Source: Pleurotus ostreatus/Saccharomyces cerevisiae fusant (Eukaryota > Opisthokonta). Taken from it: a stretch of 12,431 nt of DNA. The notes below the pieces were generated by a model that was not told the origin of the DNA, did not search any database, and worked only from the letters and a program-made list of their open reading frames with translations. Positions 1 to 8,250 of this stretch are shown here, in pieces. Location of the stretch: NCBI GenBank assembly GCA_024196135.1, contig JAMQCK010001066.1, positions 1-12,431 on the forward strand, in the 5' to 3' direction. Made by a program: the position numbers and the translations under genes. Numbering within the stretch: the stretch's first letter is position 1; every line of letters starts with the position of its first letter.

Positions 1-1162
1 GGATAAGCAGCACCGCGAGAAGTTTGCCTGCCCGGAGGTGCTGCTGCCGCAGGCGGTGGCGCCGTACTTCGTGTCGGCGTCGGTGCAGGTGAGGGTGCTG
101 GGGACTGCACAGGCGTTGTCGTAGCAGATGGCATGCGCGACGCTGTCAACCTCTGCAACGTCTTCATGGGGAACCGGGTCTTGCAAGTGGTGCAGACTGG
201 CACAGGCGAGCAGAAGACTAGATGGCACGAATGAGCGGCAGTTCGAGACGAAGGATGGACTGACGTACTACTGAGGCAGACGCTGCATACGAATCCTATC
301 TCGGTCATGCGTTTGTGGCAGAAACATGCTGCTCTCAAATTGACCTGGTCCATAGTAGGAACTGCCATGACCTGGCGGAGCGCTGGGGGCGGCAGGAAGC
401 ACATCTGCGTACCATGAGCAACGTCTCCAGTTCGGCATTAGTGGAGACGCACCATCAAGTATTGCAACAGCCCGCCTCTCTTGCCCTCTCCGGACTCGTC
501 TCCCAACCGCACGTACGCGCCACCTGTGAGGTACGTCGCCTGCTGCAGGAAGACACTGTCGTGTGCAGCGAGTTGTAGCGTGTCTATCGGCACTTTGAGC
601 TTCTGCGCGCTGAATATCGCGTTCATGAAGGGTACGTAGTCCTGGGCGCGGTCGGGGGACACGGACAACAAAAGGATGCGCGAGCTTGGGGATTGAAGGC
701 GATTGATATCTATCCGCGACGTTAGCAAGTACTTCGGAGAGAGGGATAGGTGCACGCACAGCATAAGGAGCGCGTCAGTGCGCTGGTGAAGGATGTCGCG
801 TGAGGATCGCTGCTGGTCCCCACCGTCCCATTCATGTCCTCGTCCTCGTCCACCAGGCGGTCCATAGCCGCTTGTATTGCGTCCGTCAAAGACACATCAA
901 GCCTCCTGAACGGCGGATACTTGTTCCCATCCAGCGCGCCAGGAAGCTCAACATCGTTTGACAGCGAATCATACGCGAGCTCCGTTACGCCCTCCGACCC
1001 CGCCGTGTACACCGCGAGCGTGTTCTCGGCAGCAGCGGCAATATGAGCGTGTAAGAAGACGAGGAGGTGAGGGAGAGCATTTGCAAGGGAGAGCTCCTCG
1101 GTGGACAGCTGCGTCCACTGGTGCGCGTTCAGGTCGAGGATGACGGAAAGGTGAGAAGCCAT
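1..1162 (-). CDS. TFB4: TFIIH core subunit Tfb4/p34 (partial, C-terminus off window)
   Basis: Tfb4 (human GTF2H3/p34) is a structural subunit of core TFIIH, acting in the nucleus in RNA polymerase II initiation and nucleotide excision repair. I read four exons: 1162-760, 709-453, 404-269 and 217-1. The introns are 50, 48 and 51 nt with GT..AG ends and TGCTAAC/CTAAT branch sites, and phases agree at every junction. About 337 residues are visible. The N-terminal half (MASHLSVILDLN) is the vWA-like fold. LCYINR is created by splicing intron 1. SRILLLSVSPD, FMNAIFSAQK and FLQQATYLTGGAY follow the family. The C4 zinc finger uses C260, C263, C274 and C277 (VCSVCLS, then VCTTC) and is completed by intron 3. 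A Pro/Ala/Thr-rich tail follows with no stop inside the window. The frame is open upstream of 1162, but the MASHLS start matches fungal homologues as I recall them. Identification is firm; the end is missing. Confidence 0.93.
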
Positions 1163-1290
1163 GCTGAACGCGATCGGCGGGAAAGTGGCAAATGGGGCAA
1201 GCTGATGCACCATCAGGGCGGAGGCATGAATATTTCTCACGGTTCGACTTTGGAAGCTATGCAGTCTCAAGCCCATTGCAGCAGAAAGAT

Positions 1291-1749
1291 TCAATACCGT
1301 ACAGAGAATACAGGCTGATAATCCTCACCAGCAGCTACGAGAAAGGTCTTGAGCAATCGATTCTCCTTCACCCGTTTCTTTGGATACCTTTTTCCCTTGC
1401 GAATGCTCTGCCTCAACTGTGCCCACGTAGCATATCCACTGCATGTCGTATCTGATTTAATTGCCTCTTCCAGGTCATATAGGTTGATGTTTGACTCTTT
1501 GATAGCCTGACCGGGGCTGTCAGTATGAGGTAGGAAGTCTTGGGGCAATGTGCACGCACCTTCCTACAAGCCGTGATGTTGAATCCCACCCGTCCTACAT
1601 ATGCTGTGCCAGGCGTCCAGATCGTTGTCATCGCTGCCAAAGGAATCCTCGAAAGTCTCATATGCGTCGTGCGTAGCATCCACGAGGAAGTCTGCACGCG
1701 CATCGTTGTACGCGTCGCTCTCAGGACTCGGAGTAAGGTTGTTCGACAT
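1291..1749 (-). CDS. Unrecognised small protein gene, exon structure unresolved
   Basis: I do not recognise this gene. Two stretches look protein-like. The 5' piece (about 1749-1600) starts MSNNLTPSPESDAYND and is strongly acidic, with DSFGSDDNDLDAW. The frame is open further up, to an ATG at 1926. The 3' piece (about 1530-1291) starts near AIKESNINLYDLEEAI and ends in a basic helix-like segment (SIRKGKRYPKKRVKENR) before a TGA. An intron is likely between them: donor AAG|GTGCGTGC near 1560, branch TACTGAC, acceptor GGTCAG near 1530. That donor, however, is in phase only with a less convincing upstream frame. Another donor at TAT|GTAGGA fits the acidic frame but not the downstream one. The gene may need an extra intron, may be frameshifted, or may be a relic. 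It ends 128 bp before the TFB4 start codon on the same strand. Confidence 0.35.
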
Positions 1750-1924
1750 TGCGAACAGCTCGAATAGGGATAGTATGCTGTCGGAAATGGTATCTGTAAG
1801 TGGACGAGCTCCTGGAAGACAACTTTCTGAGCGACGAAGCCTGACCTGGACCTGAAGTCGCAGAGCGCGCACCTCAGGACTCTGATGGACGGACGACGAG
1901 GGATGAGGATCGTTATTATCGAGC

Positions 1925-1935
1925 ATATATATAAA
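1925..1935. promoter_or_regulatory. TATA-like element
   Basis: An A/T run reads TATATAAA on the plus strand (1928-1935) and TATATATA on the minus strand (1933-1926). On the minus strand it would sit about 180 bp before the ATG at 1749 of the small unrecognised gene, and it would make the upstream ATG at 1926 unlikely as the true start. No plus-strand gene follows that it could serve. Orientation is therefore uncertain. Confidence 0.4.
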
Positions 1936-2267
1936 GCTAAGAGACGCGTGCAGACGGCGTGGTGGCGCGCTTAAATTGGCGCCGGTACCTACTAGGATAT
2001 GGAAGGGCTCTAGCAGGTCACGCAGACCTCCGCATAATTTTTTCTTAGGATATCGATTGAGCTCATGGACAGATCGAGGGTGGCCTGGAGGAGGAACCTA
2101 TGTCTTCTCAAGAAATCAATTCGGCTGGCGTTGAGGACGTCGGGCAGGCGGATGCTTTTCCCGCACGCACGATGGCTAGTCCATACCGGATAGAGTCGGG
2201 GGTTTGTCCGTCCTTGCAGTCAATATCGCCGTGCACTGATGCCCCAGATCCCTGAACGAGTCAGAAG
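1936..2267. other. Intergenic spacer
   Basis: This 330-base stretch lies between the 3' end of the taspase gene and the small unrecognised gene, both on the minus strand. No reading frame, RNA gene or strong repeat could be supported. It probably contains the taspase 3' UTR and the upstream control region of the next gene. Confidence 0.5.
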
Positions 2268-3927
2268 TCACTGATTCGGCTGCAAATCTGTGGCACGCGA
2301 GTACAATGTATGGGTCTCGACGATAATTGACCCAGGACGTCCCCCTTCTTGCGACAGAATATGAGCGCGAACGTTCTGTGAATCAGGATCAGCCCAAAGG
2401 TCAGTCGGCAACATTCCGTACTCACGTCCTCCCTTGCGTACGCGATAGCCATCCCGGCGGCAGTGAATGCACTATACAAACGCACTGGCAGAGGTTGGCT
2501 TCAGCACGCGATCGACTTCATGGTGTCCTGCGAGCTCTCACCTATCTCCCCATTCCCGACCATTACTAACACGCCCACCGTTGGCTTAGCGCATCCATCC
2601 CAGCCTACCTCTTGCCCACGAGGCCCAAATTCCTTCTTCAGTACGTCGTACAAGATCTGATGTACGTCGAGCTCGTCGATGACCTCGAAATCCTCATCAT
2701 CTTCGTCCGAGCCGCTCGTGACAATGCGGCTCTGGCCCTGTGCATCCCACGCGCGGTCGAGCTCCTCTGAGATGCGCCTTGCGAGGTTGGCGCGCATGAT
2801 CGCTTCACCGGTCCCTGCAGAGGTCGGGTATGTCAACAATGAGCGCGAGAAACTGAGCCGTTACTTACCTGATACACTGCACGCCATCCACCACTGAGTT
2901 GAGCCGCCTCGCGCACTGGGCTTTCCGAGAGGTCCTGCCCAGCACCCCGCGCCGTAGACCGCCGCTTCCCCGATTCGACCTGGGTGCTTGAGTAGGAGCC
3001 CGCCGCTGCATCGTGTTAAGCCCCTTGATGGACAAGAGAAAGCATGCAACAAATCAACGGCTTACCTCGACACGCCTGCCGCGGCGCTCGGCATCCCCGA
3101 TGAGGGGAAATGCAAGCAAACAGCGCCCACCGTATCCTGATGGGCGTCCAATCTTTGCGACGCATGACCTTCAGCCTGAGGCACCGTCTCCGCTAAGGAT
3201 TCCCCTCGTAGTTGCGCGGACCAGTACTCCCAATCTGCGCGTGCTCGGTCGCTCACAAGATCCTCGCCAGGCACGACTTCGACATCGTGCGAGCGAGCGA
3301 AGTCTTGAGCGCCGTGTCCGCATAGCGTCCTGAACATGATTGAGCGAGAACTATAGAGCTTGGACGGAACAGGAAGAAAGGATATAAGACAGCAGCACTC
3401 ACAAAGGCGGTATCCTGCCCAACACATCTGCTCGTCGCGCGTGCTGTAGTACCGCACGTGCAGCGCTTACAGGATTCTTGATTCCTGGGGCGGCAGCGAC
3501 GCTGCCAAATTCCGAAACCGAGGCATCCGACCCAGCCGAGGCGAGTGCAGACATGACAGCCGCATCGCACTCGACGGTGCCCACCTCCGTTAGATTCGAG
3601 CCGTACCCGGCGTTCAGTATATGATTGTCCTCGAGTACGTGGATAGCCGTTTCCACAGCGGAGAGAGTGACCTCGGCTTCAGCGTCTGCTATTGTCCTGT
3701 TCAATTTTCCCGCTTCTCCTTGAACGCTGCCGGGGACTACCAAATCGCCTGTAGACTTGTGAAGTCCCAGCGCTGCCTGAACAGAACTTCCCTTGGGAGT
3801 GGTCATTTGTCAACCAGTATAACTTCATACACGCATTTCCTCACGTCTTCAGCGCATGTTTTGTTGCTTTTCGATCCTCGACAGCGTGGTAGCCCGCGCC
3901 ACCGTGAACAGCGATGAACAGAGGCAT
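2268..3927 (-). CDS. Taspase/threonine aspartase, asparaginase type-2 family (Ntn hydrolase)
   Basis: This is an N-terminal-nucleophile hydrolase that self-cleaves before a threonine, which then becomes the catalytic nucleophile. The animal homologue TASP1 cleaves nuclear regulators after aspartate; the fungal substrate is unknown. I resolve seven exons: 3927-3845, 3786-3403, 3329-3066, 3005-2869, 2814-2542, 2484-2426 and 2375-2268. All junctions are in phase and give 435 residues, close to TASP1 (about 420). Key motifs in order are FIAVHGGAGYH at the N-terminus, LNAGYGSNLT and GTVECDA, then QDTVGAV with the predicted nucleophile Thr222, then SSGGLLLKHPGRIG (residues 243-256) and YGAGCWA. SSGG is formed exactly by splicing between exons 3 and 4. 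An acidic loop (GSDEDDEDFEVIDE) and RLYSAFTAAGMAIAYA lie near the C-terminus. The ATG at 3927 is chosen because VHGGAG needs it; the in-frame ATG at 3806 lies in intron 1. Motifs favour taspase over plain asparaginase. Expected location is nucleus/cytoplasm by homology only. Confidence 0.92.
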
Positions 3928-4190
3928 GCTAGGGTAGTCGTCGATCAAACGCAAGAGGGACACAAGAGGGAGAAAAACCCGTCAGGAAAAAGTAACGAGA
4001 GGAGAAAGAGTCTCAAGAGCTCACCGTCGACGCGGAAAGTCCCAGAAATGCAGACCAGGTGATGAGAAGAATTGTGATTCGGGAAATCCCGACAGGGTCA
4101 CAGTAACGGGGTGTCACAGTTCATACGCTCGCGTGTTCTTGGCGCAAGCGCACATGAACGACCATAAGATTAGGCAATAACGCTCCAGCG
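3928..4190 (-). promoter_or_regulatory. Taspase promoter/5' UTR region
   Basis: Read on the minus strand, the first 100 bases or so before the taspase ATG are pyrimidine-rich (CTCTTT, CTCCTC and CCCTCTTG runs). This is common in promoters and 5' UTRs of filamentous fungi. No clear TATA box is seen. The rest, up to the retrotransposon relic, has no supported gene. Confidence 0.4.
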
Positions 4191-4864
4191 TTGACTACTG
4201 GAAATGCGGCACAGTGCGATGTCAAACAGTTGTGGGAAGAAAGGGCGCGAGGGCGGTTTCGCGCGGGCTCAAATAAGCTTGGCCGTAAACCCGTAACTGC
4301 AGCCTTATCACACAGCTACGGGTCCACCACGTCGGTCTCAATGACTACCTGCACCGAATCGGGGCCGTCAAAATTGCGTTATGCACGAGGTGCATCGCGC
4401 GCGAGACGGTCGAGCATTACCTACTGCGGTGCCAACGGTATATTAAGGAACGACGCGCCCTCTCTCCCTCCAGTGCTTACCTGCCAACCCAGCGAATATT
4501 CCCCACACCCTGGCTTTTGTACATGCAGCTCAGCGCTTCCCTCGCTACCTTCATAGGAATGATGCTACATACTTAATACAATTTTGCTTGTACTTTACTT
4601 CCTTACCTATGTTTCACAGGCCACCGCCTAGTAATTCCGTAGATACCAGCTACTTTCTCATTGTCTCGACCGTTGTATATAGAGATAGAGGCCGCTAGGC
4701 CTCAACCGGCTCCCATCGGGCACGCATCCCGCCTCCTTGGTCCCTTTTACTATACACATATCCGCGTACCTACACCCTACAGTACATGAACCGCAGGTAG
4801 ATAGCAGCGACATAGGCCTTTCAGGCCTACAGCGCCACTAATGAGCGGATATCATCATCATCAT
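4191..4864 (+). mobile_element. Degenerate 3' tail of a non-LTR (LINE) retrotransposon
   Basis: The segment encodes, in three different frames, the region found at the C-terminus of fungal LINE reverse transcriptases. The first frame (from about 4191) gives SNKLGRK. The second, from about 4301, gives LITQLRVHHVGLNDYLHRIG and then a zinc motif, CTRCIARETVEHYLLRC, spaced C-x2-C-x7-H-x4-C. The third, from about 4462, gives IPHTLAFVHAAQRFPRYL. Two frame changes and missing upstream domains show a dead, 5'-truncated copy. A non-coding 3' UTR of about 290 bases follows. It carries the palindromic AGGCCTTTCAGGCCT (4814-4828) and ends in about five ATC units (4851-4864), as many LINEs end in a short tandem repeat. 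The relic lies between the divergent ends of taspase (5' side) and OLE1 (3' side). Family recognition is from memory of motif order; the exact clade and the 5' boundary are uncertain. Confidence 0.75.
4851..4864 (+). repeat. (ATC)n run at LINE 3' end
   Basis: ATC is repeated four times followed by AT, directly after the LINE 3' UTR. A short simple repeat at this place is expected of target-primed integration and marks the likely 3' junction. Confidence 0.6.
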
Positions 4865-5223
4865 TGGCCGTAAACGAGTTACAGCCAACACCACGACGAA
4901 CCCGACGTCCGCAGCCCGCGCAGTGCTCTGTGTTACGATACCACACCTACAAGCATTCCTGCACTCCTCGGTACCGAAACGCGCACAAGCGTCCGTCGGA
5001 AACAATATCATGCTTATAGTCGCCGTTCAATGCAATTCGTATTCTACGAAGTACAAGTCTAAAGGAAAGTATGGCATGCGTAACGTCAGCTTTAGTGAGA
5101 CACTCGTCCTCCCGTACCAGGAAGCTATGACAACCCTGCGTAGGAGTTCTAGAACTCATATGGAGGCTACCAGTATCTAGCTTGTCCACTCATCCAACGA
5201 CCGATAGCCAATGGTCAAGGCAT
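4865..5223. other. Intergenic, OLE1 3' flank
   Basis: This stretch lies between the retrotransposon end and the OLE1 stop codon. On the minus strand it should contain the OLE1 3' UTR and polyadenylation region. No AATAAA, gene or repeat was clear to me. Short open frames on both strands show no domain-like content. Confidence 0.5.
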
Positions 5224-6806
5224 CTAGAAGCCCGCCTCCGAGCTGGAGCCACTCGAGCTCAGCTCGTTATAACGAGCAATCTTCAAGCGCTGCGAGGGAG
5301 GAATCTAGCAGCCAGGTCAGCACGCACTCAGTCTCGACAGTCACCAAAGACAGACCTTCTTCTCATCAGCAAGGTCGAGAATATGCGGAGCACCACCGTG
5401 GAGGACACCGACGCGCTTCATTCCGAGCAGGTTGTGCGCCGCGTTCGAGTGGTCGTAGACGCCGCCGAAGAACGCGGTCGTCGCGTCTTTGCCGATGAAC
5501 TTGATGATGAGGTGCGCGCCGCCAGGGTGCTCATCGATGAAGGTCGAAACATCGTGGATGAAGCCGGCAATAAGGATGAGCGGGCGACTCGCGGCCTGCT
5601 CCTGGACTGACAACAATGATGAGCATAGAAAAGGTCGAAGGAAGATAAGGGCTACTTACAGCTCTCCCACGTGATGACCGGCAAGTCGTTGCTGTCCGAC
5701 GGCCACGCCAGGCGTTCCTGAGTCTCGCGCAGGCGCTTGAGCTGCATGGTGAGCTGACCCTTGCGGACTTCGTTGTCGGGGAACACCTTGAGGTGACTGG
5801 CGAGGCCAATCGAGCGGCACGTCGCGATGAACCACTTCGTCGGGTCGTACTGGTACCACTTGATCGCATTCCGGTAGTCCATCGGAAACTGGTGGTGGAA
5901 GTTGTGGTACCCCTCGCCGATCGTCGCCAGAGCGGTTACAAAGTGGTCGCGCGGGGTGTGCTTGTCGTCGAACGGCGTCTCGCCCAGCCAGTGCGCGAGC
6001 GAGTTTACGCAGAAGGTCGAGTGGTGCACGAAGCAGAGGCGGATGACACCGGCGTAGATGTAGCCGCCGCGCGCGTCGCCCCAGCCAATCCAGGCAACAA
6101 GGGTGGGGAAGATGAAGGCCATGAAGACCATGAGCTTGACGTAGTGCGTGTGCTGGAAGCGCACGACAGGATTTTTGGAAAGGTCAGAGACGTCCGCGAC
6201 ACCCATACGGCGGCGGGGCTTGACCAGCATCCAGCCAATGTGCGAGTAGAAAAAGCCTTCGAGACGGGTAAGTACATGTCAGACGTGAGGGCAGAAGACC
6301 ATGCACCCTTGTGAGGATTGTAGGGGTCGAGTTCGGTATCGGTGTAGCGATGGTGGGCACGATGACTACGGCCCCACCACTTAATGCTACCCTCGGCCGC
6401 ACCTGCACCCGCAAGAGCAAGTGCGTACTGCAGTGGGATAGATGCATTGTACGCGCGGTGAGACCACAGGCGGTGGTACCCGGCCGTAATTCCTGATCGT
6501 GTATTAGTGCCTGTCGATCACGACTTTTACATGCCACTCACCCAGGCCGGTCGCAAAGTACCAAAGGACCGCAAACGCCGCCGTCTCCCAACGCAACTTC
6601 GTCGTCCACGCGCCCCAAGCGCCGATGATCGGCGTCGCCGTCAGCAGCGTAAAGCTGATCCAGTTGATGTTCTGGAGCAAGTTCGCCCAGGTGATGGGCG
6701 GAAGGGGCTTCGTCGTCTTGAGCGTGTGCTGAACGTAATTGTCCGGGATGTTCAGGTCGGACGGCTGCTCGTTTGTGGCATGCATTTCGACGCCGACGTT
6801 GGACAT
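5224..6806 (-). CDS. OLE1: Stearoyl-CoA delta-9 desaturase with C-terminal cytochrome b5 domain
   Basis: OLE1 introduces the first double bond into palmitoyl- and stearoyl-CoA at the ER membrane, using a di-iron centre and electrons through its own cytochrome b5 domain. Five exons (6806-6542, 6492-6307, 6256-5660, 5606-5356, 5304-5224) are in phase and give 459 residues. Intron 1 has a CACTAATAC branch region. All three histidine boxes are present: HRLWSH (95-100), HRAHH (132-136) and HNFHH (268-272). Hydrophobic segments include residues around 50-85 and 190-206. The b5 domain follows FQEQA, with haem ligands in HPGG (His376) and DHSNAA (His402). Splicing the last 51-nt intron replaces a short read-through ending VCLW-stop with [14 protein letters not shown], as I recall for fungal OLE1 tails. 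The gene appears intact. A TATA box lies about 57 bp before the ATG. A DNA transposon sits about 1.1 kb upstream. Confidence 0.95.
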
Positions 6807-6862
6807 GGCGACGTAGCGAGAGAGGAGAAGCGGGCGGAGGAAGCACTCGCCGGGCCCCAGCG

Positions 6863-6870
6863 CTTATATA
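6863..6870 (-). promoter_or_regulatory. OLE1 TATA box
   Basis: TATATAAG on the minus strand lies 57 bp upstream of the OLE1 start codon, so transcription would begin roughly at 6830-6840 with a short leader. Position and sequence fit a core promoter of a highly expressed fungal gene. Confidence 0.7.
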
Positions 6871-6977
6871 GATGCGAGCCCAACAGTTTGGGGCAGCCTC
6901 TGCCGTCAGTTTCCAGCCCCAGGATTTTCTGTAGTCGAGTATCAGTAGTTTCTGTGCACCCAGGAAGCCGCGCCATA

Positions 6978-7028
6978 GACGTCAATGAACGCCCATGGCG
7001 CGCCTGGCCTGCAACTTTGGGGACGTCA
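6978..7028. promoter_or_regulatory. Two GACGTCA (CRE-like) motifs upstream of OLE1
   Basis: GACGTCA occurs at 6978-6984 and again at 7022-7028 in the same orientation, 44 bp apart and 170-220 bp before the OLE1 ATG. On the minus strand each reads TGACGTC, the core bound by ATF/CREB-type bZIP factors. That they regulate OLE1 is inference. Confidence 0.35.
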
Positions 7029-7089
7029 GCATGAACGGGACGCAGGATACAATTTTGATGACGCCGCTCGGGCGTTATGGCTTTGGGTT

Positions 7090-7097
7090 TCACGTGA
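7090..7097. promoter_or_regulatory. Palindromic E-box TCACGTGA
   Basis: A perfect 8-bp palindrome with the CACGTG core lies about 285 bp upstream of the OLE1 start. bHLH factors, including SREBP-type sterol/lipid regulators, can bind such sites, and desaturase genes are known SREBP targets in some fungi. Binding here is inferred only. Confidence 0.35.
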
Positions 7098-7414
7098 ATG
7101 GGCAACTTCATACCCGCCCCAGCCTTTGCAGCATCGCTGGGCTATGCAATACAGTCCCCCTCGGCCTTCCACCGAGGTCCCCAGTGCATCTTCCAGGCGA
7201 AATCTGAGTCTCCCCATCTCTCCATAGAATCAGGTGCAAGGGGAGAAGTACGCGGTGGCGTGGGACGCTTCTTCGGGGATTGCCGATCTCAGAGCCGCGC
7301 TCAGCGCTCTTGCAAGCAATGAGATTTTCTTTGCGGGACGTGCTTCACACACTCGCGATGATAGTATCAATGATAGGAATAATCATATAACATAGGAGGT
7401 GGCAAGCCACGGAG

Positions 7415-7437
7415 TGCTCGCTTGGACCAAGCGAGCA
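7415..7437. repeat. 23-bp near-perfect palindrome (11-bp arms)
   Basis: TGCTCGCTTGG, one A, then CCAAGCGAGCA. The arms are fully complementary with a single-base centre. A dimeric factor site or a remnant of a repeat end are both possible; nothing further identifies it. Confidence 0.6.
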
Positions 7438-7753
7438 ACACTGAACAGAACTCAGGCTCCCGGTTGTGCAATGCTGAGGCTGTCTAAACAGTATCGGTTT
7501 GCGTCGCACAGAGACCTTCGTCGAGATCTCCTTGCACAAGTGGTATCGAGTACTGATCTCGGCCAGAAGGACGGGAGGGCGCGGTGCACCACGTATCTAG
7601 AATTACGACCTGACCCGACATGCTCGAGCCCATCGTTGTAAATGCGCACTCTCACCTCCCTTATCATGATATGGTGAGATATTTGAGGCCCGAGTAGGAG
7701 TCTACAGCTCTTCTAGCGTCCAGGCACAAAGGCCCGCGACCGTGTGGGTGGCT

Positions 7754-7811
7754 ATGGGCGTGCATCACGCCGCCGCGCGTGACCGCGCGGTGGACGCCTA
7801 TAGGCGCCCAT
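7754..7811. repeat. GC-rich nested inverted repeats
   Basis: The outer arms ATGGGCG (7754-7760) and CGCCCAT (7805-7811) enclose two smaller hairpins, GCGTG-cat-CACGC (7758-7770, sharing three bases with the left outer arm) and CCGCGCG-TGAC-CGCGCGG (7773-7790). The cluster ends about 70 bp before the transposon. It could fold as a cruciform or be the scar of another small element. Confidence 0.45.
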
Positions 7812-7881
7812 CCTATAATGTCATTTTTCGGGAAAACGTCTTTTTGTACTTGTTTGGCCGGGGAACCAGCCCTACTCAGAC

Positions 7882-7883
7882 TA
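7882..7883 (+). repeat. TA target-site duplication, left
   Basis: The dinucleotide TA lies directly outside the left inverted repeat and matches the TA at 11440-11441 on the right. This is the duplication expected for Tc1/mariner/pogo elements. Confidence 0.75.
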
Positions 7884-8013
7884 CTGTGTCTCACCGGGTG
7901 TTTGACGCTTTCCGCGAATCCGCGCAAACTCCCGGTGAACCCCCCTCAAAGTGACCGTTTTTCGTCGGGGAAAAAGGCCAGGGTAGCTTTTCGATGCCCC
8001 TCTGTCTATTGGT
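7884..8013 (+). repeat. Left terminal inverted repeat, 130 bp
   Basis: Compared by eye with the reverse complement of 11310-11439 it differs at positions 7, 10 and 124 only, with no gaps. Beyond ATTGGT the two sides diverge. The repeat holds an internal inverted repeat, CACCGGG (7892-7898) against CCCGGTG (7931-7937), with GTTTG/CAAAC just inside. Confidence 0.9.
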
Positions 8014-8118
8014 GAACTTATATTGGCGGGATTATCAGTGTACACACGAGAATATAGCGGAGGGCTTCAGAGCGTGACAGAGGTCAAAGCGGGCCACGGC
8101 CGGCCGAATGCGGCACGC

Positions 8119-8132
8119 TGCCGAGTTCGGCA
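8119..8132. repeat. Subterminal palindrome TGCCGAGTTCGGCA
   Basis: Arms TGCCGA/TCGGCA with a GT centre lie about 235 bp inside the left end. The same hexamer recurs three times near the right end (11179-11184, 11206-11211, 11243-11248). It is a candidate binding site for the transposase; this is inference. Confidence 0.4.
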
Positions 8133-8250
8133 GACTTCTGCTCGATCGCGACGTGCTTCTTGTCCACAAACCGTCATCGTCGCTCGCTCACGCTGTACAA
8201 CGCGTCCTCTACGTGCACCTATCTCTTACTAAATACTATACCTTGCCTCT

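Larger units (their letters stand above)
6871..7881. other. OLE1 upstream region without supported gene
   Basis: About 1 kb between the OLE1 TATA box and the transposon. It holds the CRE-like and E-box motifs and two palindromic clusters listed separately. No reading frame has domain-like content; all open frames are short. It is probably the OLE1 promoter plus unassigned intergenic DNA. Confidence 0.5.

Noticed and set aside
3399..3806. Taspase start at the in-frame ATG at 3806
   Set aside because: That ATG lies inside intron 1. Starting at 3927 supplies the conserved VHGGAG segment with correct splice phase.
4191..4556. A normal 121-codon plus-strand gene
   Set aside because: Only part of the frame resembles protein; the clearest motifs lie in the two other frames, which fits a decayed LINE.
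4851..4864. CRISPR-like or regulatory repeat
   Set aside because: A simple trinucleotide run without spacers, explained by the LINE 3' end.
5341..5355. OLE1 ending at the read-through stop at 5341
   Set aside because: A 51-nt intron with GT..TAG ends joins the typical [14 protein letters not shown] tail in phase, so the stop is intronic.
5182..5610. 142-codon plus-strand frame
   Set aside because: Antisense to the OLE1 cytochrome b5 domain and last exons.
5793..6314. 173-codon plus-strand frame
   Set aside because: Antisense to OLE1 exons 2 and 3, and charged low-complexity only.
6507..7034. 175-codon plus-strand frame
   Set aside because: Runs antisense through OLE1 exon 1 and its promoter; no recognisable domain.
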